Source of the DNA: Melioribacter roseus P3M-2
GTDB lineage: Bacteria; Bacteroidota; Ignavibacteria; Ignavibacteriales; Melioribacteraceae
Reading direction: 5' to 3'
Assembly (NCBI RefSeq): GCF_000279145.1
Contig: NC_018178.1
Span: 186,001-250,000, forward strand
DNA length: 64,000 bases
The notes below the pieces were generated by a model. That model worked only from the letters and a program-made list of their open reading frames with translations. It did not search any database and was not told the DNA's origin. Made by a program: the position numbers and the translations under genes. Below, one piece after another: positions 25,783-34,967 of this stretch. Numbering within the stretch: position 1 is the first letter of the stretch; every line of letters starts with the position of its first letter.

Positions 25783-27048
25783 CTATAGTCTTATTTCCCA
25801 GTAGATTCTTTTTTTAATCTCCTGCATCCATTCGTTATATATCTTTTGTCTTTTATAATATTCGGCCAATCGTTTCAATTCGTCATAATCCTGTTCGAGA
25901 TTCGGTTTGTGCTGAGGTATTCTCCGGATCAACTTAACGATATGATAACCGTAAGAAGTGGGATCAAGCTCCATTCTTTTAGGGTAAGAGATATCGCCTT
26001 CTTTCATTTTATAAATTAAATCGAGCAAAGATTTATCGAGCTGACTGGCTTCGAAAATACCGAGTTTGCCTCCGAACTTTGCGCTTTCTTTATCGTCGCT
26101 GTATTTTTTTGCGTAATATTCGAATGTATTATGACCCGCTAAAATACTGTCGCGGATTTCGTTAAGAAATTCGATAGCTTTCAGATCGGCTTCGTCGTCG
26201 GCTTTCAATTTTACGAGAATATGTCGTACGTGGATCGACTCGCCTCTTCTGTCGAGGAGTTGAATAATATGATAACCGACGGGAGTTTCGACGATATCGG
26301 AAATTTGATTGGGAGCGAGTGAAAATGCAGCCGCCTCGAATTGAGGATAGAAAACGCCGCGTTTAACATAGCCGAGGTCGCCCCCCTCAGATGCGCTTCC
26401 GGGATCGTCGGAATACTTTCTTGCCAAATACGCAAAATCGGCTCCTTGAATCAAGCTGTCGAGCAACGACCTGGCGAATTCGTACGCGCGCTTTTTTGTT
26501 TGCTCCCCGGTTTTAGGATTCTGGAAAATATGCGCCAGCTCGAATTTTTCCGGCACCATCCCGAGCGAATCTTTGTAGACTTCATAAAAATCTTCAACTT
26601 CTTTACGCGAAACCTGAATTTCTCCGAATTTTTTTTGCTGCAACATCTGAGCCATAAGATTCTTTCTGGTGTCGTCTCTCAGAACTCTTTTAATTTTTTC
26701 GACCGGCATACCGTAAGCTTCTTCGAGTTTTTCCTGCGAACCGTATTGTTGAATAAAATAATTGATTTGATAATCGAGCTGACTTTTTACCTGGTCGTCG
26801 GAGACTACAACCGAATCGAGTTCTGCCTGAGCGTATAATAATTTTTCTTCGACCATACGGATTAAAACGTTTCTGAGCAATGTCGAATCGATCTGAGGCA
26901 ATTGTCTTTGCGCCGCTTCTACGTTTGCGCGAAATTCCAATTCCGATTGGAGTATTATATCGTTATCCACTACCGCCACGATTCTATCGATAGTTTGCTG
27001 CGCATAAATTCCCGATGCGAGCAAAAAAAACAAAAATATTTTTTTCAT
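25783..27048 (-). CDS. SurA-like periplasmic peptidyl-prolyl isomerase
   Basis: The 421-residue exported protein (signal peptide 1-16, ending IYAQ) has a SurA-type N-terminal chaperone domain (IVAVVDNDIILQSE near 23). It has two parvulin domains, near 170-265 (ELAHIFQNPK to GYHIIQLLDRR) and 270-380 (HVRHILVK to GYHIVKLIRR). It should help outer-membrane proteins fold. Its ATG overlaps the stop of the restored reading frame of the upstream parvulin-like gene (ATGA), and moxR follows after 12 bases. Confidence 0.88.
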   Translation of the reverse strand: MKKIFLFFLLASGIYAQQTIDRIVAVVDNDIILQSELEFRANVEAAQRQLPQIDSTLLRNVLIRMVEEKLLYAQAELDSVVVSDDQVKSQLDYQINYFIQQYGSQEKLEEAYGMPVEKIKRVLRDDTRKNLMAQMLQQKKFGEIQVSRKEVEDFYEVYKDSLGMVPEKFELAHIFQNPKTGEQTKKRAYEFARSLLDSLIQGADFAYLARKYSDDPGSASEGGDLGYVKRGVFYPQFEAAAFSLAPNQISDIVETPVGYHIIQLLDRRGESIHVRHILVKLKADDEADLKAIEFLNEIRDSILAGHNTFEYYAKKYSDDKESAKFGGKLGIFEASQLDKSLLDLIYKMKEGDISYPKRMELDPTSYGYHIVKLIRRIPQHKPNLEQDYDELKRLAEYYKRQKIYNEWMQEIKKRIYWEIRL

Positions 27049-27876
27049 TCTGATTCCCTTTTAATTTCGGTTTCCATAACTAACCGTTCAATGTATTCTT
27101 TTATTTTTTCTTTCTGCTTGTACTGTCTATACCTTTCATAAACGACATCCTTTACTATTCGGTATTCCGGCAGAGTTCCTTTTTCATATTTTTTTTAAGA
27201 ACTGCGCAACGACATATTTACCCGGATTAACTTCCGTTACTACGCTGACTTCATTTTCATAGAGATTTTTGACAATGCGATTGAGAGCAACCGGGGTTAT
27301 TTGATAATCATAAAAAAGTTTGTCGGTTTCATTTTCAATAATTGATTTGTTATCCCGAAAAACGTTGAGAGCTCTGTTCCAATCGCTTTCAATCAAAATT
27401 CTTCTGAATTCCCGCGCGCTTTCGGAATTATTAAACGAAATATAATTCAGTATGTACGCATCCTGTTGAAGGACAAAATCTTGTTTGTATTTATCGTAAA
27501 AATCGATCAAATCATTTTCTTCAATATTAACCGGATTTTCTTTCAAGTATTTTTCAATTAGTATGGCGCCTGCAAGTTCTTTTTTTGAATTGTCTATTAA
27601 TCCGACATAATAATCGGATTCTGTAACGCCTTCCTCAATTGCTTTTCGGTAGAGCACTTCTTTTTCGATCCAGTCGTTAATAAATTGCTCCCGATACATT
27701 GACCTTGAGGCGCCTTCTCCAATCTCCTTTTCTATATCTTCTTCAGTCAATACAGCGTCGTCTATGCGCACCACTTCGTCGCCAATTTCTCTTTTTTGTT
27801 CGCACGCGACTAACAACAGCGTCAGCAATGCAGCAATATGCGCGCTATTTTTTAACAATTTCAGCGAGTTTGTCAT
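27045..27876 (-). CDS. SurA/PpiD-like lipoprotein, frameshifted at an A8 run
   Basis: The first frame gives 230 residues with a lipobox LLLVAC (Cys 25), a SurA-N-like start (VVRIDDAVLTEEDIEKEIG) and a stop at 27184. Skipping one base in the A8 run (27189-27196) restores 47 more residues (YEKGTLPEYRIVKDVV onward). These look like the C-terminal helix of parvulin-type proteins and end in a TGA overlapping the next ATG by four bases. So the true product is about 276 residues. The break is a sequencing error, a mutation or slippage. No clear rotamase core is seen. Confidence 0.75.
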
Positions 27877-29812
27877 AATGATATTCCGGATGATACAATT
27901 TTTTCAATCTTTCTATATATTCGTTTTCAAGACGTTTGCTTTCTTTTTCCTGCAGAATGCCCGTAATTTCGTTGCGCGCTTCGTCAAACGTTTTAATTCT
28001 CGCGGGTTCATGTTTTATTAATTTCAAAATCACCCAGTTGCCTTTGAATTTAAACGGTTCGGAAATTTTACCGACCTCTCCGAGTTCGAGAGCCTTGTCC
28101 GGCAGACTTCCGTCGTTTTTAACTTCGACCAATTCCGATACGATTGTTGAACGGGTATACTTGGAAGCTAGCGAATCGAAATCCGCTCCTGATACTAACT
28201 CTCCGTAAATAACATTTGCAAGCGAATCAGACCTAACCTGTATTTGCTTATATTGAACCCGGTCGTTCAGTTTAAAGTTTTCCTTGTTCTTCTCATAATA
28301 ATTTTTTGCCATTGTGCTGTCGATATTAACTTTCGACCAGACTTCTTCGTCAAGTATCTTAAATAAATAGACGCCTTTCTCGTATTCATCCATCAAAGAA
28401 GCAAATTGAGCATTCACCTTATCGTAATTCATCACTTCGTCCCGCACTGCAAGTTCGTCGGAATATTCGTCAATAGAATTATCTATTATGGTTTCGCCTA
28501 CTTTTCCTCTCGTAATTTTCTTTTTAGTTATCATAAAGTTGAACAATGAATCGACGATAACGTCTCTACCGTTAAGTTTGAAAACGGGCATATTGCCGAA
28601 TTCGTTATGGATTTTGCAAGTCCAATAGTCGTCTCCCATTTTCATCGAATCGACGTTTTCCAAAATTTTGTCGATTGTAGACTGCACGATTGTAAATCCT
28701 GCTTTTTGTTTCAGGCTGTCGATAAATTTACTCTTATCGTAATTATAGCGAGTTTTTTGATAAATGTTTTTCAACTCTTCTTTAATTTCGTCAATCGGCG
28801 GCGTCGGTTTTTCGTCGGTAACTTCGATTATATGATAGCCGAATCGTGTTTTGACAATCGGAGAACGCTCGCCCACTTTCAATTGAAAAGCTGCGTCTTC
28901 GAATTCTCTTACCATTCTCCCTCTCGCAATGAAACCGAGGTCGCCCCCTCTTTTCGAACTGAATTTATCGTCAGAATATTCGCGTGCAAGTTCTTCAAAA
29001 TCGCCGCCGTTGTTCAATTTCTCATTCACTTCGAGAATTTTATTATAAGAAGCTGCCGTATCGACAACTTCGTTGGAGTCCATTACGGAAGCCATGATAT
29101 GTCGAATTCTTATCATATAGCGGCGGGGCTGTTTTTCGAGAATCTTCAGAACATGATAAGCAAAATTCGATTTTACCGGTTCGGGATAAACCGAGCCGGG
29201 CGCAGTCGCATATATAGCGTCTTCGATTTCGGGGAACGGAATGTCGCCCGCCGTAATGTATCCGATTACACCGCCTTTATTATTCGTAAATTTATCTTTT
29301 GAATACGCATTTGCCAAAGCGGCAAAATCCTCGCCATTATTAATTCTTCGTATTAATTCTTTACCGAGCGCGATTATGTCTTCTACGGTTTTACCCGAGT
29401 CGGGTACGAGCATTATATGAGCGACTTTAAATTCGTTTTTTCTTTTATCGTAAAGCCTTTCAATACCGGGCTTAATAATTTCATTTTCATAATAGAGCGC
29501 AGCGCCGATATTAACTTTGTAATCCGTCAATTCCTTTTGCAAATCTTCGTCTTGATAATAGCCTCTTACCCAGGCGTCTCTTAATTTCATTCTGTAATTG
29601 ACATAAAGGTCGAGGAAATTTTTATAACTGTCGAGCGAGTCGCCGGCGTCTTTTTCAAGCGCGGCATTTTTTTCGTAAGCTTTTTGAAATTCATCCAGCG
29701 TAATTTCGTTGTCGCCGAATTCGGCAACTACTATTTTGGAATTTTGAGCAGAACATGCAGACATTATAATAATGAAAATCAGACTCAGAATTTTGACGAA
29801 TTTTGACGACAT
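27845..29812 (-). CDS. PpiD/SurA-type peptidyl-prolyl isomerase lipoprotein
   Basis: The 655-residue protein begins MSSKFVKILS with the lipobox IIMSAC. The ATG at 29812 is chosen because GGGAGG lies six bases upstream and a longer frame would run into the methyltransferase gene. Two parvulin domains are visible, starting KVAHIMLVPD and MIRIRHIMAS, each ending in a GYHI- or AYHV-type motif. A third, weaker rotamase-like part lies near the C-terminus (QYKQIQVRSD). It is probably a periplasmic folding factor. It overlaps the next parvulin-like gene by 32 bases. Confidence 0.87.
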   Translation of the reverse strand: MSSKFVKILSLIFIIIMSACSAQNSKIVVAEFGDNEITLDEFQKAYEKNAALEKDAGDSLDSYKNFLDLYVNYRMKLRDAWVRGYYQDEDLQKELTDYKVNIGAALYYENEIIKPGIERLYDKRKNEFKVAHIMLVPDSGKTVEDIIALGKELIRRINNGEDFAALANAYSKDKFTNNKGGVIGYITAGDIPFPEIEDAIYATAPGSVYPEPVKSNFAYHVLKILEKQPRRYMIRIRHIMASVMDSNEVVDTAASYNKILEVNEKLNNGGDFEELAREYSDDKFSSKRGGDLGFIARGRMVREFEDAAFQLKVGERSPIVKTRFGYHIIEVTDEKPTPPIDEIKEELKNIYQKTRYNYDKSKFIDSLKQKAGFTIVQSTIDKILENVDSMKMGDDYWTCKIHNEFGNMPVFKLNGRDVIVDSLFNFMITKKKITRGKVGETIIDNSIDEYSDELAVRDEVMNYDKVNAQFASLMDEYEKGVYLFKILDEEVWSKVNIDSTMAKNYYEKNKENFKLNDRVQYKQIQVRSDSLANVIYGELVSGADFDSLASKYTRSTIVSELVEVKNDGSLPDKALELGEVGKISEPFKFKGNWVILKLIKHEPARIKTFDEARNEITGILQEKESKRLENEYIERLKKLYHPEYHYDKLAEIVKK

Positions 29813-29831
29813 GAGATTCCTCCCGTTATTT

Positions 29832-30800
29832 TTAACGCTTCTTTTTAACATTCAAATTGATTGGAAACGGCTTGGTATTACGTTCCCAGAAATAACCATA
29901 ATTATAACCTTGAATATCGGAATTTGTTTCTGCTAATTCCAATCGCTTTTCGGTAAGGCAAGCGAAATAATTATCAGCTTCGATACCCACATATTTTCTG
30001 CCCAGTTTTTTTGCAACGACCGACGTGGTGCCGGAACCTGTAAAAGGATCGAACACAATATCGTTTTCGTCGCTGCTGGCTAAAATCAATTTAGCTATTA
30101 ACTTCTCGGGTTTTTGAGTGGGATGCTCGGTATTTTCCGACATCGACCAAAAAGGCACCGATATGTCAGTCCAGATATTGGAAGGATGCGTCAATCTGTA
30201 ATTCCCGTTTTCTACTTCAATCCAGTCCTTTGGCAATCCGTTCGCATCCCTGTAGGGAGCAATTACTTTTTTAATCAGTTTAACTGCGTTTATATTGAAT
30301 TTATATTTATCAGACATTGTGCAAAACCAGATATCTTCGGAATTATTTTTCCAGTTTCTTAACGACCCCCGCCCTTTCTCTCTTTCCCATGTGATTCTGT
30401 TACGCACAATAAAATGCCTAGTGAGAACATTAGAAATGGATATCGAAGTGTACCAGTCGCCGCAGAAGTATATCGATGCGCTTTTTTTCAGGGACGGTTT
30501 AAGAGCGGTAATAATTTTATCGATCCACTCGGAATATTTATCGATGCTTCTCGAAGTAAACTTTATAGAATTGAACGATTTATTCAAATTATACGGCGGA
30601 TCGAGTATAAGAAGGTCTACAAATTCTCCGGGTAAATATTTAACCGCTTCGAAAAAATCCTGGTTTATCGTTTTGTTAATCAACGAATTTACGTCCGTAT
30701 TCGAATCGAGTCTTATAAGTTTTTTCGAATAAAGATTTATGTCTTCATTATCAAGGATAATAGTCTTGTTCCTCGCCTTCGCCTCTTTGCCCGCCTTCAT
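29832..30800 (-). CDS. site-specific DNA methyltransferase (beta-type, adenine-N6 likely)
   Basis: The 322-residue protein has the catalytic motif DPPYNLNKSF near 67-76 ahead of the SAM-binding motif FDPFTGSGT near 250-258. This order defines the beta class. DPPY usually marks N6-adenine methylation. The segments SLRNWKNNSEDIWFC and EHPTQKPEKL resemble enzymes such as M.RsrI. No restriction endonuclease gene adjoins it; it sits between metG and a parvulin gene, so it looks like an orphan enzyme. Its target is unknown. Confidence 0.88.
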   Translation of the reverse strand: MKAGKEAKARNKTIILDNEDINLYSKKLIRLDSNTDVNSLINKTINQDFFEAVKYLPGEFVDLLILDPPYNLNKSFNSIKFTSRSIDKYSEWIDKIITALKPSLKKSASIYFCGDWYTSISISNVLTRHFIVRNRITWEREKGRGSLRNWKNNSEDIWFCTMSDKYKFNINAVKLIKKVIAPYRDANGLPKDWIEVENGNYRLTHPSNIWTDISVPFWSMSENTEHPTQKPEKLIAKLILASSDENDIVFDPFTGSGTTSVVAKKLGRKYVGIEADNYFACLTEKRLELAETNSDIQGYNYGYFWERNTKPFPINLNVKKKR

Positions 30801-30817
30801 ATCAATAATCCATAATA

Positions 30818-32866
30818 TTATTTAGCAAGGCGTCCCGGTGAAACGGAAGAATCTATTTCTACGATTTTCACTTTGTCTTTTTCGTCCGTATCGAGCGCCA
30901 GAATCATTCCTTGCGACTCGATTCCGAAAAGCTTCGCCGGTTTCAGATTTCCGACTATCAGCAGGTTCTTCCCGATCAATTCTTCAGGGCTGTAGCTTTT
31001 AGCAATTCCCGCCACCACCTGCCGTTCGCCGTCGCCGGTATTCAATTTTAATTTAAGGAGCTTGTCGCTCTTCGGCACTTTTTCGGCTTCGATAACTCTG
31101 GCTGCCATCAGTTTAATTTTTTTAAAGTCGTCTATGGAAATCAATTCGTCATCTTTTACAGGTTCTTCCTCGTCGAGTTTGGAAATCTGTTCGTCGATAA
31201 TTTTGTCTTCAATTTTAGTAAAGAGTATTTCGGGTTTCTTCAATTCCTTACCCGGTTCGAGACGGAATTGACCGGCTTCATACCAGGGAGCTCTTTCGGC
31301 GTCGAGCATATTGAATATTTTTTGAGACGTAAATGGAATTACCGGTTCAAATATTTCCGCTAGAGTGTAGATTGTATTAAGACAAATATTAATCGTCGTA
31401 GCGCATCTGTTTTTGTCTTTCTTGACCGTAATCCAGGGTTCGGAATCGTTGAAATATTTGTTTGCCGCTCTTGCCAAACTCATCATTTCAAATACGGCGT
31501 CTTTAATTTTATATCTCTCGATTAACTCGCCGACCTTTGCGGGATAATTTTTAACAAGTTCTATCATTTCTCTGTCGATATCCAGAAGTTCATTAACAGG
31601 AGGAACTTTTCCTTCGAAATGTTTGAAGGCAAAAGTAAACGTACGATTAATGAAATTTCCCAGGATGTCCGCAAGTTCGCCGTTATTACGCGACTGAAAT
31701 TCCTTCCAATAAAAATCGGTGTCCTTGTTTTCCGGCAGGTTTGCAGCTAACGTATATCTCAAAGGATCCGGAGGAAACATATCGAGGAATTCCAGAACGT
31801 CGACACCCCAGCCTCTCGATTTTGAAAACTTCTTACTTTCGAAATTAAGGAATTCGTTAGCCGGAACGTTTTGCGGCAGTATATATTTGTCTTCATTGTA
31901 ATCGTTCCATGCCATCAACATTGCCGGGAAAATAATTGTATGGAAGACGATGTTATCTTTTCCGATGAAAGCGACATATTTTGTTTCGGGATTCTGCCAG
32001 TAATTTTTCCACAAATCCGGCTGATTTCTTTTTTCCGAGAGTTCCTTGGTCGCCGAGATATAACCGAGGACAGCTTCGAACCATACATAGATTACTTTTC
32101 CTTCGGCATTTTCCAATGGAACTTTGACGCCCCAGTCGAGGTCTCGGGTTACCGCCCTGTCTTTCAATCCGTCTTTAAACCAACCGCGGCAATATTGAAG
32201 CACATTTTCTTTCCAGCCGTATTTTTTGTTCATCTCGTCGATATATTTTTCAAGACGTTCCTGAAACTTACCCAGAGGGAAATACCAGTGCGAAGTTTCT
32301 TTCAAAACTGGCGTTTCGCCTGTAATTTTGCTTTTGGGATTTTTCAACTCCGATGGTTCATACAACGAACCGCATTTTTCGCACTCGTCGCTTCTGGCTT
32401 CTTCATTGCCGCATTTCGGACATGTGCCTTCCACATACCGGTCGGGCAAAAACATTTTGGCTTTCGGATCGTAAAACTGCATCGATTTTTTTTCGACTAG
32501 CAGTCCTCTGTCGTAAAAGCACTTGAAAAATTCCTGTGCCGTTTTATGGTGAATCGGTATGCTGGTTCTCGAATAGATATCGAAGCTCATACCGAATTTT
32601 TCGAACGCCTGTTTATTCAGTTCATGATATCTGTCTATAATTACTTTCGGACTAACTTTTTCTTTATCGGCAGTAATAGTGATAGGCACGCCGTGCTCAT
32701 CCGAACCGCAGATATAAATTACATCGTCGCCTTTGAGTCGTTTGTAACGCACATAAATATCGGCAGGTAAATAAGCTCCGCTCAAATGACCCAGATGAAT
32801 TCTGCCATTGGCATAAGGCAGAGCCGACGTAACCAGCACCTTTTCTTTTTTCAATTTTTCACTCAT
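30818..32866 (-). CDS. metG: methionyl-tRNA synthetase
   Basis: The 682-residue enzyme charges tRNA-Met. The class I motifs HLGH (24-27) and KFSKSRG near 346-352 are present. A zinc knuckle pair CPKCG...CEKCG lies near 148-166, as in the long MetRS type. The last 110 residues form an EMAP/Trbp111-like tRNA-binding domain (AARVIEAEKVPKSDKLLKL near 583), so it should be a dimer. It is followed by the methyltransferase gene after 17 bases. Confidence 0.97.
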   Translation of the reverse strand: MSEKLKKEKVLVTSALPYANGRIHLGHLSGAYLPADIYVRYKRLKGDDVIYICGSDEHGVPITITADKEKVSPKVIIDRYHELNKQAFEKFGMSFDIYSRTSIPIHHKTAQEFFKCFYDRGLLVEKKSMQFYDPKAKMFLPDRYVEGTCPKCGNEEARSDECEKCGSLYEPSELKNPKSKITGETPVLKETSHWYFPLGKFQERLEKYIDEMNKKYGWKENVLQYCRGWFKDGLKDRAVTRDLDWGVKVPLENAEGKVIYVWFEAVLGYISATKELSEKRNQPDLWKNYWQNPETKYVAFIGKDNIVFHTIIFPAMLMAWNDYNEDKYILPQNVPANEFLNFESKKFSKSRGWGVDVLEFLDMFPPDPLRYTLAANLPENKDTDFYWKEFQSRNNGELADILGNFINRTFTFAFKHFEGKVPPVNELLDIDREMIELVKNYPAKVGELIERYKIKDAVFEMMSLARAANKYFNDSEPWITVKKDKNRCATTINICLNTIYTLAEIFEPVIPFTSQKIFNMLDAERAPWYEAGQFRLEPGKELKKPEILFTKIEDKIIDEQISKLDEEEPVKDDELISIDDFKKIKLMAARVIEAEKVPKSDKLLKLKLNTGDGERQVVAGIAKSYSPEELIGKNLLIVGNLKPAKLFGIESQGMILALDTDEKDKVKIVEIDSSVSPGRLAK

Positions 32867-32885
32867 TTTTATTTATGATTGAAGA

Positions 32886-32893
32886 CAAATATA
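32886..32893 (-). promoter_or_regulatory. candidate metG promoter octamer
   Basis: TATATTTG on the minus strand, 20 bases before metG, matches the TAnnTTTG -7 pattern of Bacteroidota. The upstream box is weak. No T-box leader is visible. Confidence 0.35.
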
Positions 32894-32955
32894 AGAAATT
32901 TCCCAGAATAAGAATTGCGGCAGGCTGCGCTCTAAAATGATTTGCGATATTAATT

Positions 32956-32979
32956 GCCCGGCGATTTAGACCACCGGGC
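32956..32979 (-). terminator. hairpin after the acyl-CoA ligase gene
   Basis: GCCCGGTG and CGCCGGGC form an eight-pair stem with an eight-base loop, about 32 bases after the ligase stop. The following sequence is AT-rich but lacks a clean T-run, so termination may be weak. Confidence 0.5.
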
Positions 32980-33011
32980 GCCCAAGTTAATTTTATAAAT
33001 CGAAGACCGGA

Positions 33012-34835
33012 TTATCCTTCCAAACCTTTATACATTTCGTCGATTAAATCGCGATATCTTTCTTCTATTACTTTTCTTTTAACTTTTAACGACGGCGTAA
33101 GCTCGCCGTCTTCAATCGTAAAGGGTTTATCGAGCAGAGTAAATTTGCGCACCTTTTCGAACGACGAAAGTTTTTTCTGGAATTGCTCAAGTTCCTTGTC
33201 GAGCAATTCATAAATTTGTTTCATTTTAACGAGTTCTTTTTCATCTTTATACTGTATTCTGTTAGCGTCGGCGTATTCTTTAAGAGCTTCGAAATCGGGA
33301 ACTATCAGAGCTGTGATGAACATCCTGCGGTCGCCGATGATTACAAATTGTTCGATATATTTACTTGCAAGAAACATGCTTTCTATCGGAGTGGGAGCCA
33401 CATATTTACCCTGACTGGTTTTGAACAAGTGCTTTTTTCTGTCCGTAATAATCAAAAAGCCTTCAGCGTCAAAGACGCCTATATCGCCTGTATGGAGCCA
33501 GCCGTCTTTAATCGTCTCCTCCGTTTCTTTTTTATTTTTATAATATCCCTGCATAATATTCGGACCGTGAGCCAGTATCTCCCCGTCTTTAGCAATTTTC
33601 ACTTCGACGCCCGGCATAGGCTTACCCACGGTTCCGAATTTATAGTCGTTTAATCTGTTAGCCGCAATTACGGGAGACGATTCCGTCAATCCGTATCCTT
33701 CGATTATGAGAATGCCGGCGGCTTCGAAAAATATTCCCAGTTCCCTGGCTAAAGCCGCGCCGCCCGATATAAAGAATCTCATTCTTCCGCCTGTTCTTTC
33801 GCGCAGCTTAGAGAGCACAAGCTTGTCGGCAAGTTTATGCTTCAGAGTCAATGAAACGGGAATCGGTTGGCCGGACTTTCTTGCCAATTGATATTCTTTT
33901 CCGGTTTCGATTGCCCAATTAAATATTTTCTGTTTCTTTTCGGATTGACTTTCGATATTTCTTTTGATTTTAGTATACATTCTTTCGAATAATCGCGGCA
34001 CTGCCGTCATAATAGTCGGTCGTATTTCGAGCATGTTCGATGCAATTTTTTCAATCGATTCCGCATATGCAATAGTTCCGCCGCACGAAAATGCCGTATA
34101 ATACCCAGCCATTCTTTCGAATATATGACACAGCGGAAGGAACGACAGGAATGTGTCTGTTTCGTCAATATCGAAAATTTCATGAGCGGCTTTGATATTA
34201 GATACAATATTTTTATGAGTAAGCATAACGCCTTTAGGCTCGCCGGTGGTACCCGAAGTATAAATAATCGTACAAAGTTGATTTTCCTCTACAAGTTCGC
34301 TCTTATCCTTAAAATATCCGGGATTTTCTTTGCGAAATTCTTTACCCATATTCAGAATATCTTCAAAAGAGTAAACTCCCTTGTCCGGCGATTTTTCGGC
34401 ATTATTCATCACGATTACGAATTTGAGATGCTTACATTTGTCTTTAATCTTCAGAATCTTATTGAGATGAAATTTATTGGAAACGAAAATACCTACCGCT
34501 TCGGAATTGTTGAGAATAAACTCGATAGAATCGGAAGTCGATATGGGATACAAGGGAACGTCGATAGCCCCGAGGCCCAGAATAGCCATATCCGCATAGA
34601 CCCATTCAGGTCGGTTTTCTGAAATAATCGCAACTTTATCGTCTTTTTTTACTCCCATCGAAGCCAATCCGCAAGCCAACAATTCCGTTTTTTCATACAG
34701 TTGATCGTACTTTATGTCGATCCATTTATCTTTGTCTTTGTATTTCAAGGCAGGTTTGTCTTTCCCTTTGCCAAATTCAACCGCTATGATATGAAATAAT
34801 TCAGGAATTGTTTTAAAATCTTTAATAATAGGCAT
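33012..34835 (-). CDS. long-chain fatty acid-CoA ligase (AMP-forming)
   Basis: The 607-residue adenylate-forming enzyme activates fatty acids to acyl-CoA at the membrane. It carries the AMP-binding P-loop YTSGTTGEPKG near 190-200, EGYGLTESSPV near 374-384 and the TGD motif (WLHTGDIG) near 442-449. Length and motifs match the long-chain FadD15/bubblegum type. It is divergent from the DedA-like gene across a region with a marked dyad. Chain-length preference cannot be read. Confidence 0.92.
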   Translation of the reverse strand: MPIIKDFKTIPELFHIIAVEFGKGKDKPALKYKDKDKWIDIKYDQLYEKTELLACGLASMGVKKDDKVAIISENRPEWVYADMAILGLGAIDVPLYPISTSDSIEFILNNSEAVGIFVSNKFHLNKILKIKDKCKHLKFVIVMNNAEKSPDKGVYSFEDILNMGKEFRKENPGYFKDKSELVEENQLCTIIYTSGTTGEPKGVMLTHKNIVSNIKAAHEIFDIDETDTFLSFLPLCHIFERMAGYYTAFSCGGTIAYAESIEKIASNMLEIRPTIMTAVPRLFERMYTKIKRNIESQSEKKQKIFNWAIETGKEYQLARKSGQPIPVSLTLKHKLADKLVLSKLRERTGGRMRFFISGGAALARELGIFFEAAGILIIEGYGLTESSPVIAANRLNDYKFGTVGKPMPGVEVKIAKDGEILAHGPNIMQGYYKNKKETEETIKDGWLHTGDIGVFDAEGFLIITDRKKHLFKTSQGKYVAPTPIESMFLASKYIEQFVIIGDRRMFITALIVPDFEALKEYADANRIQYKDEKELVKMKQIYELLDKELEQFQKKLSSFEKVRKFTLLDKPFTIEDGELTPSLKVKRKVIEERYRDLIDEMYKGLEG

Positions 34836-34887
34836 ATCATCTCCCTAAAATGTTTTATACAAGATAAACTGACAAAATAAAAAAGGC

Positions 34888-34918
34888 AATCGAAAAAGAG
34901 CGAGCGCTCATTTCGATT
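34888..34918. promoter_or_regulatory. 31-base dyad between acyl-CoA ligase and dedA-like genes
   Basis: The outer arms AATCGAAA/TTTCGATT and inner arms GAGCG/CGCTC are nested around an AG centre. The dyad lies 53 bases upstream of the ligase start and 50 bases upstream of the divergent membrane-protein start, the position expected of an operator serving one or both genes. Confidence 0.45.
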
Positions 34919-34967
34919 TTATCCTGACGATATTTTTGCTATAATTACGGATTAAAATAAATACCGT

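Noticed and set aside
28607-29302. 231-residue plus-strand frame opposite the large parvulin gene
   Set aside because: It has no ribosome site or motif and lies within a well-supported gene.
29813-29851. Longer start of the large parvulin gene
   Set aside because: It would overlap the methyltransferase gene and lacks a ribosome site; the ATG at 29812 has GGGAGG and gives a proper lipoprotein signal.
32867-33011. Possible T-box leader before metG
   Set aside because: No specifier stem or T-box consensus was found; only a simple hairpin and a promoter-like octamer.
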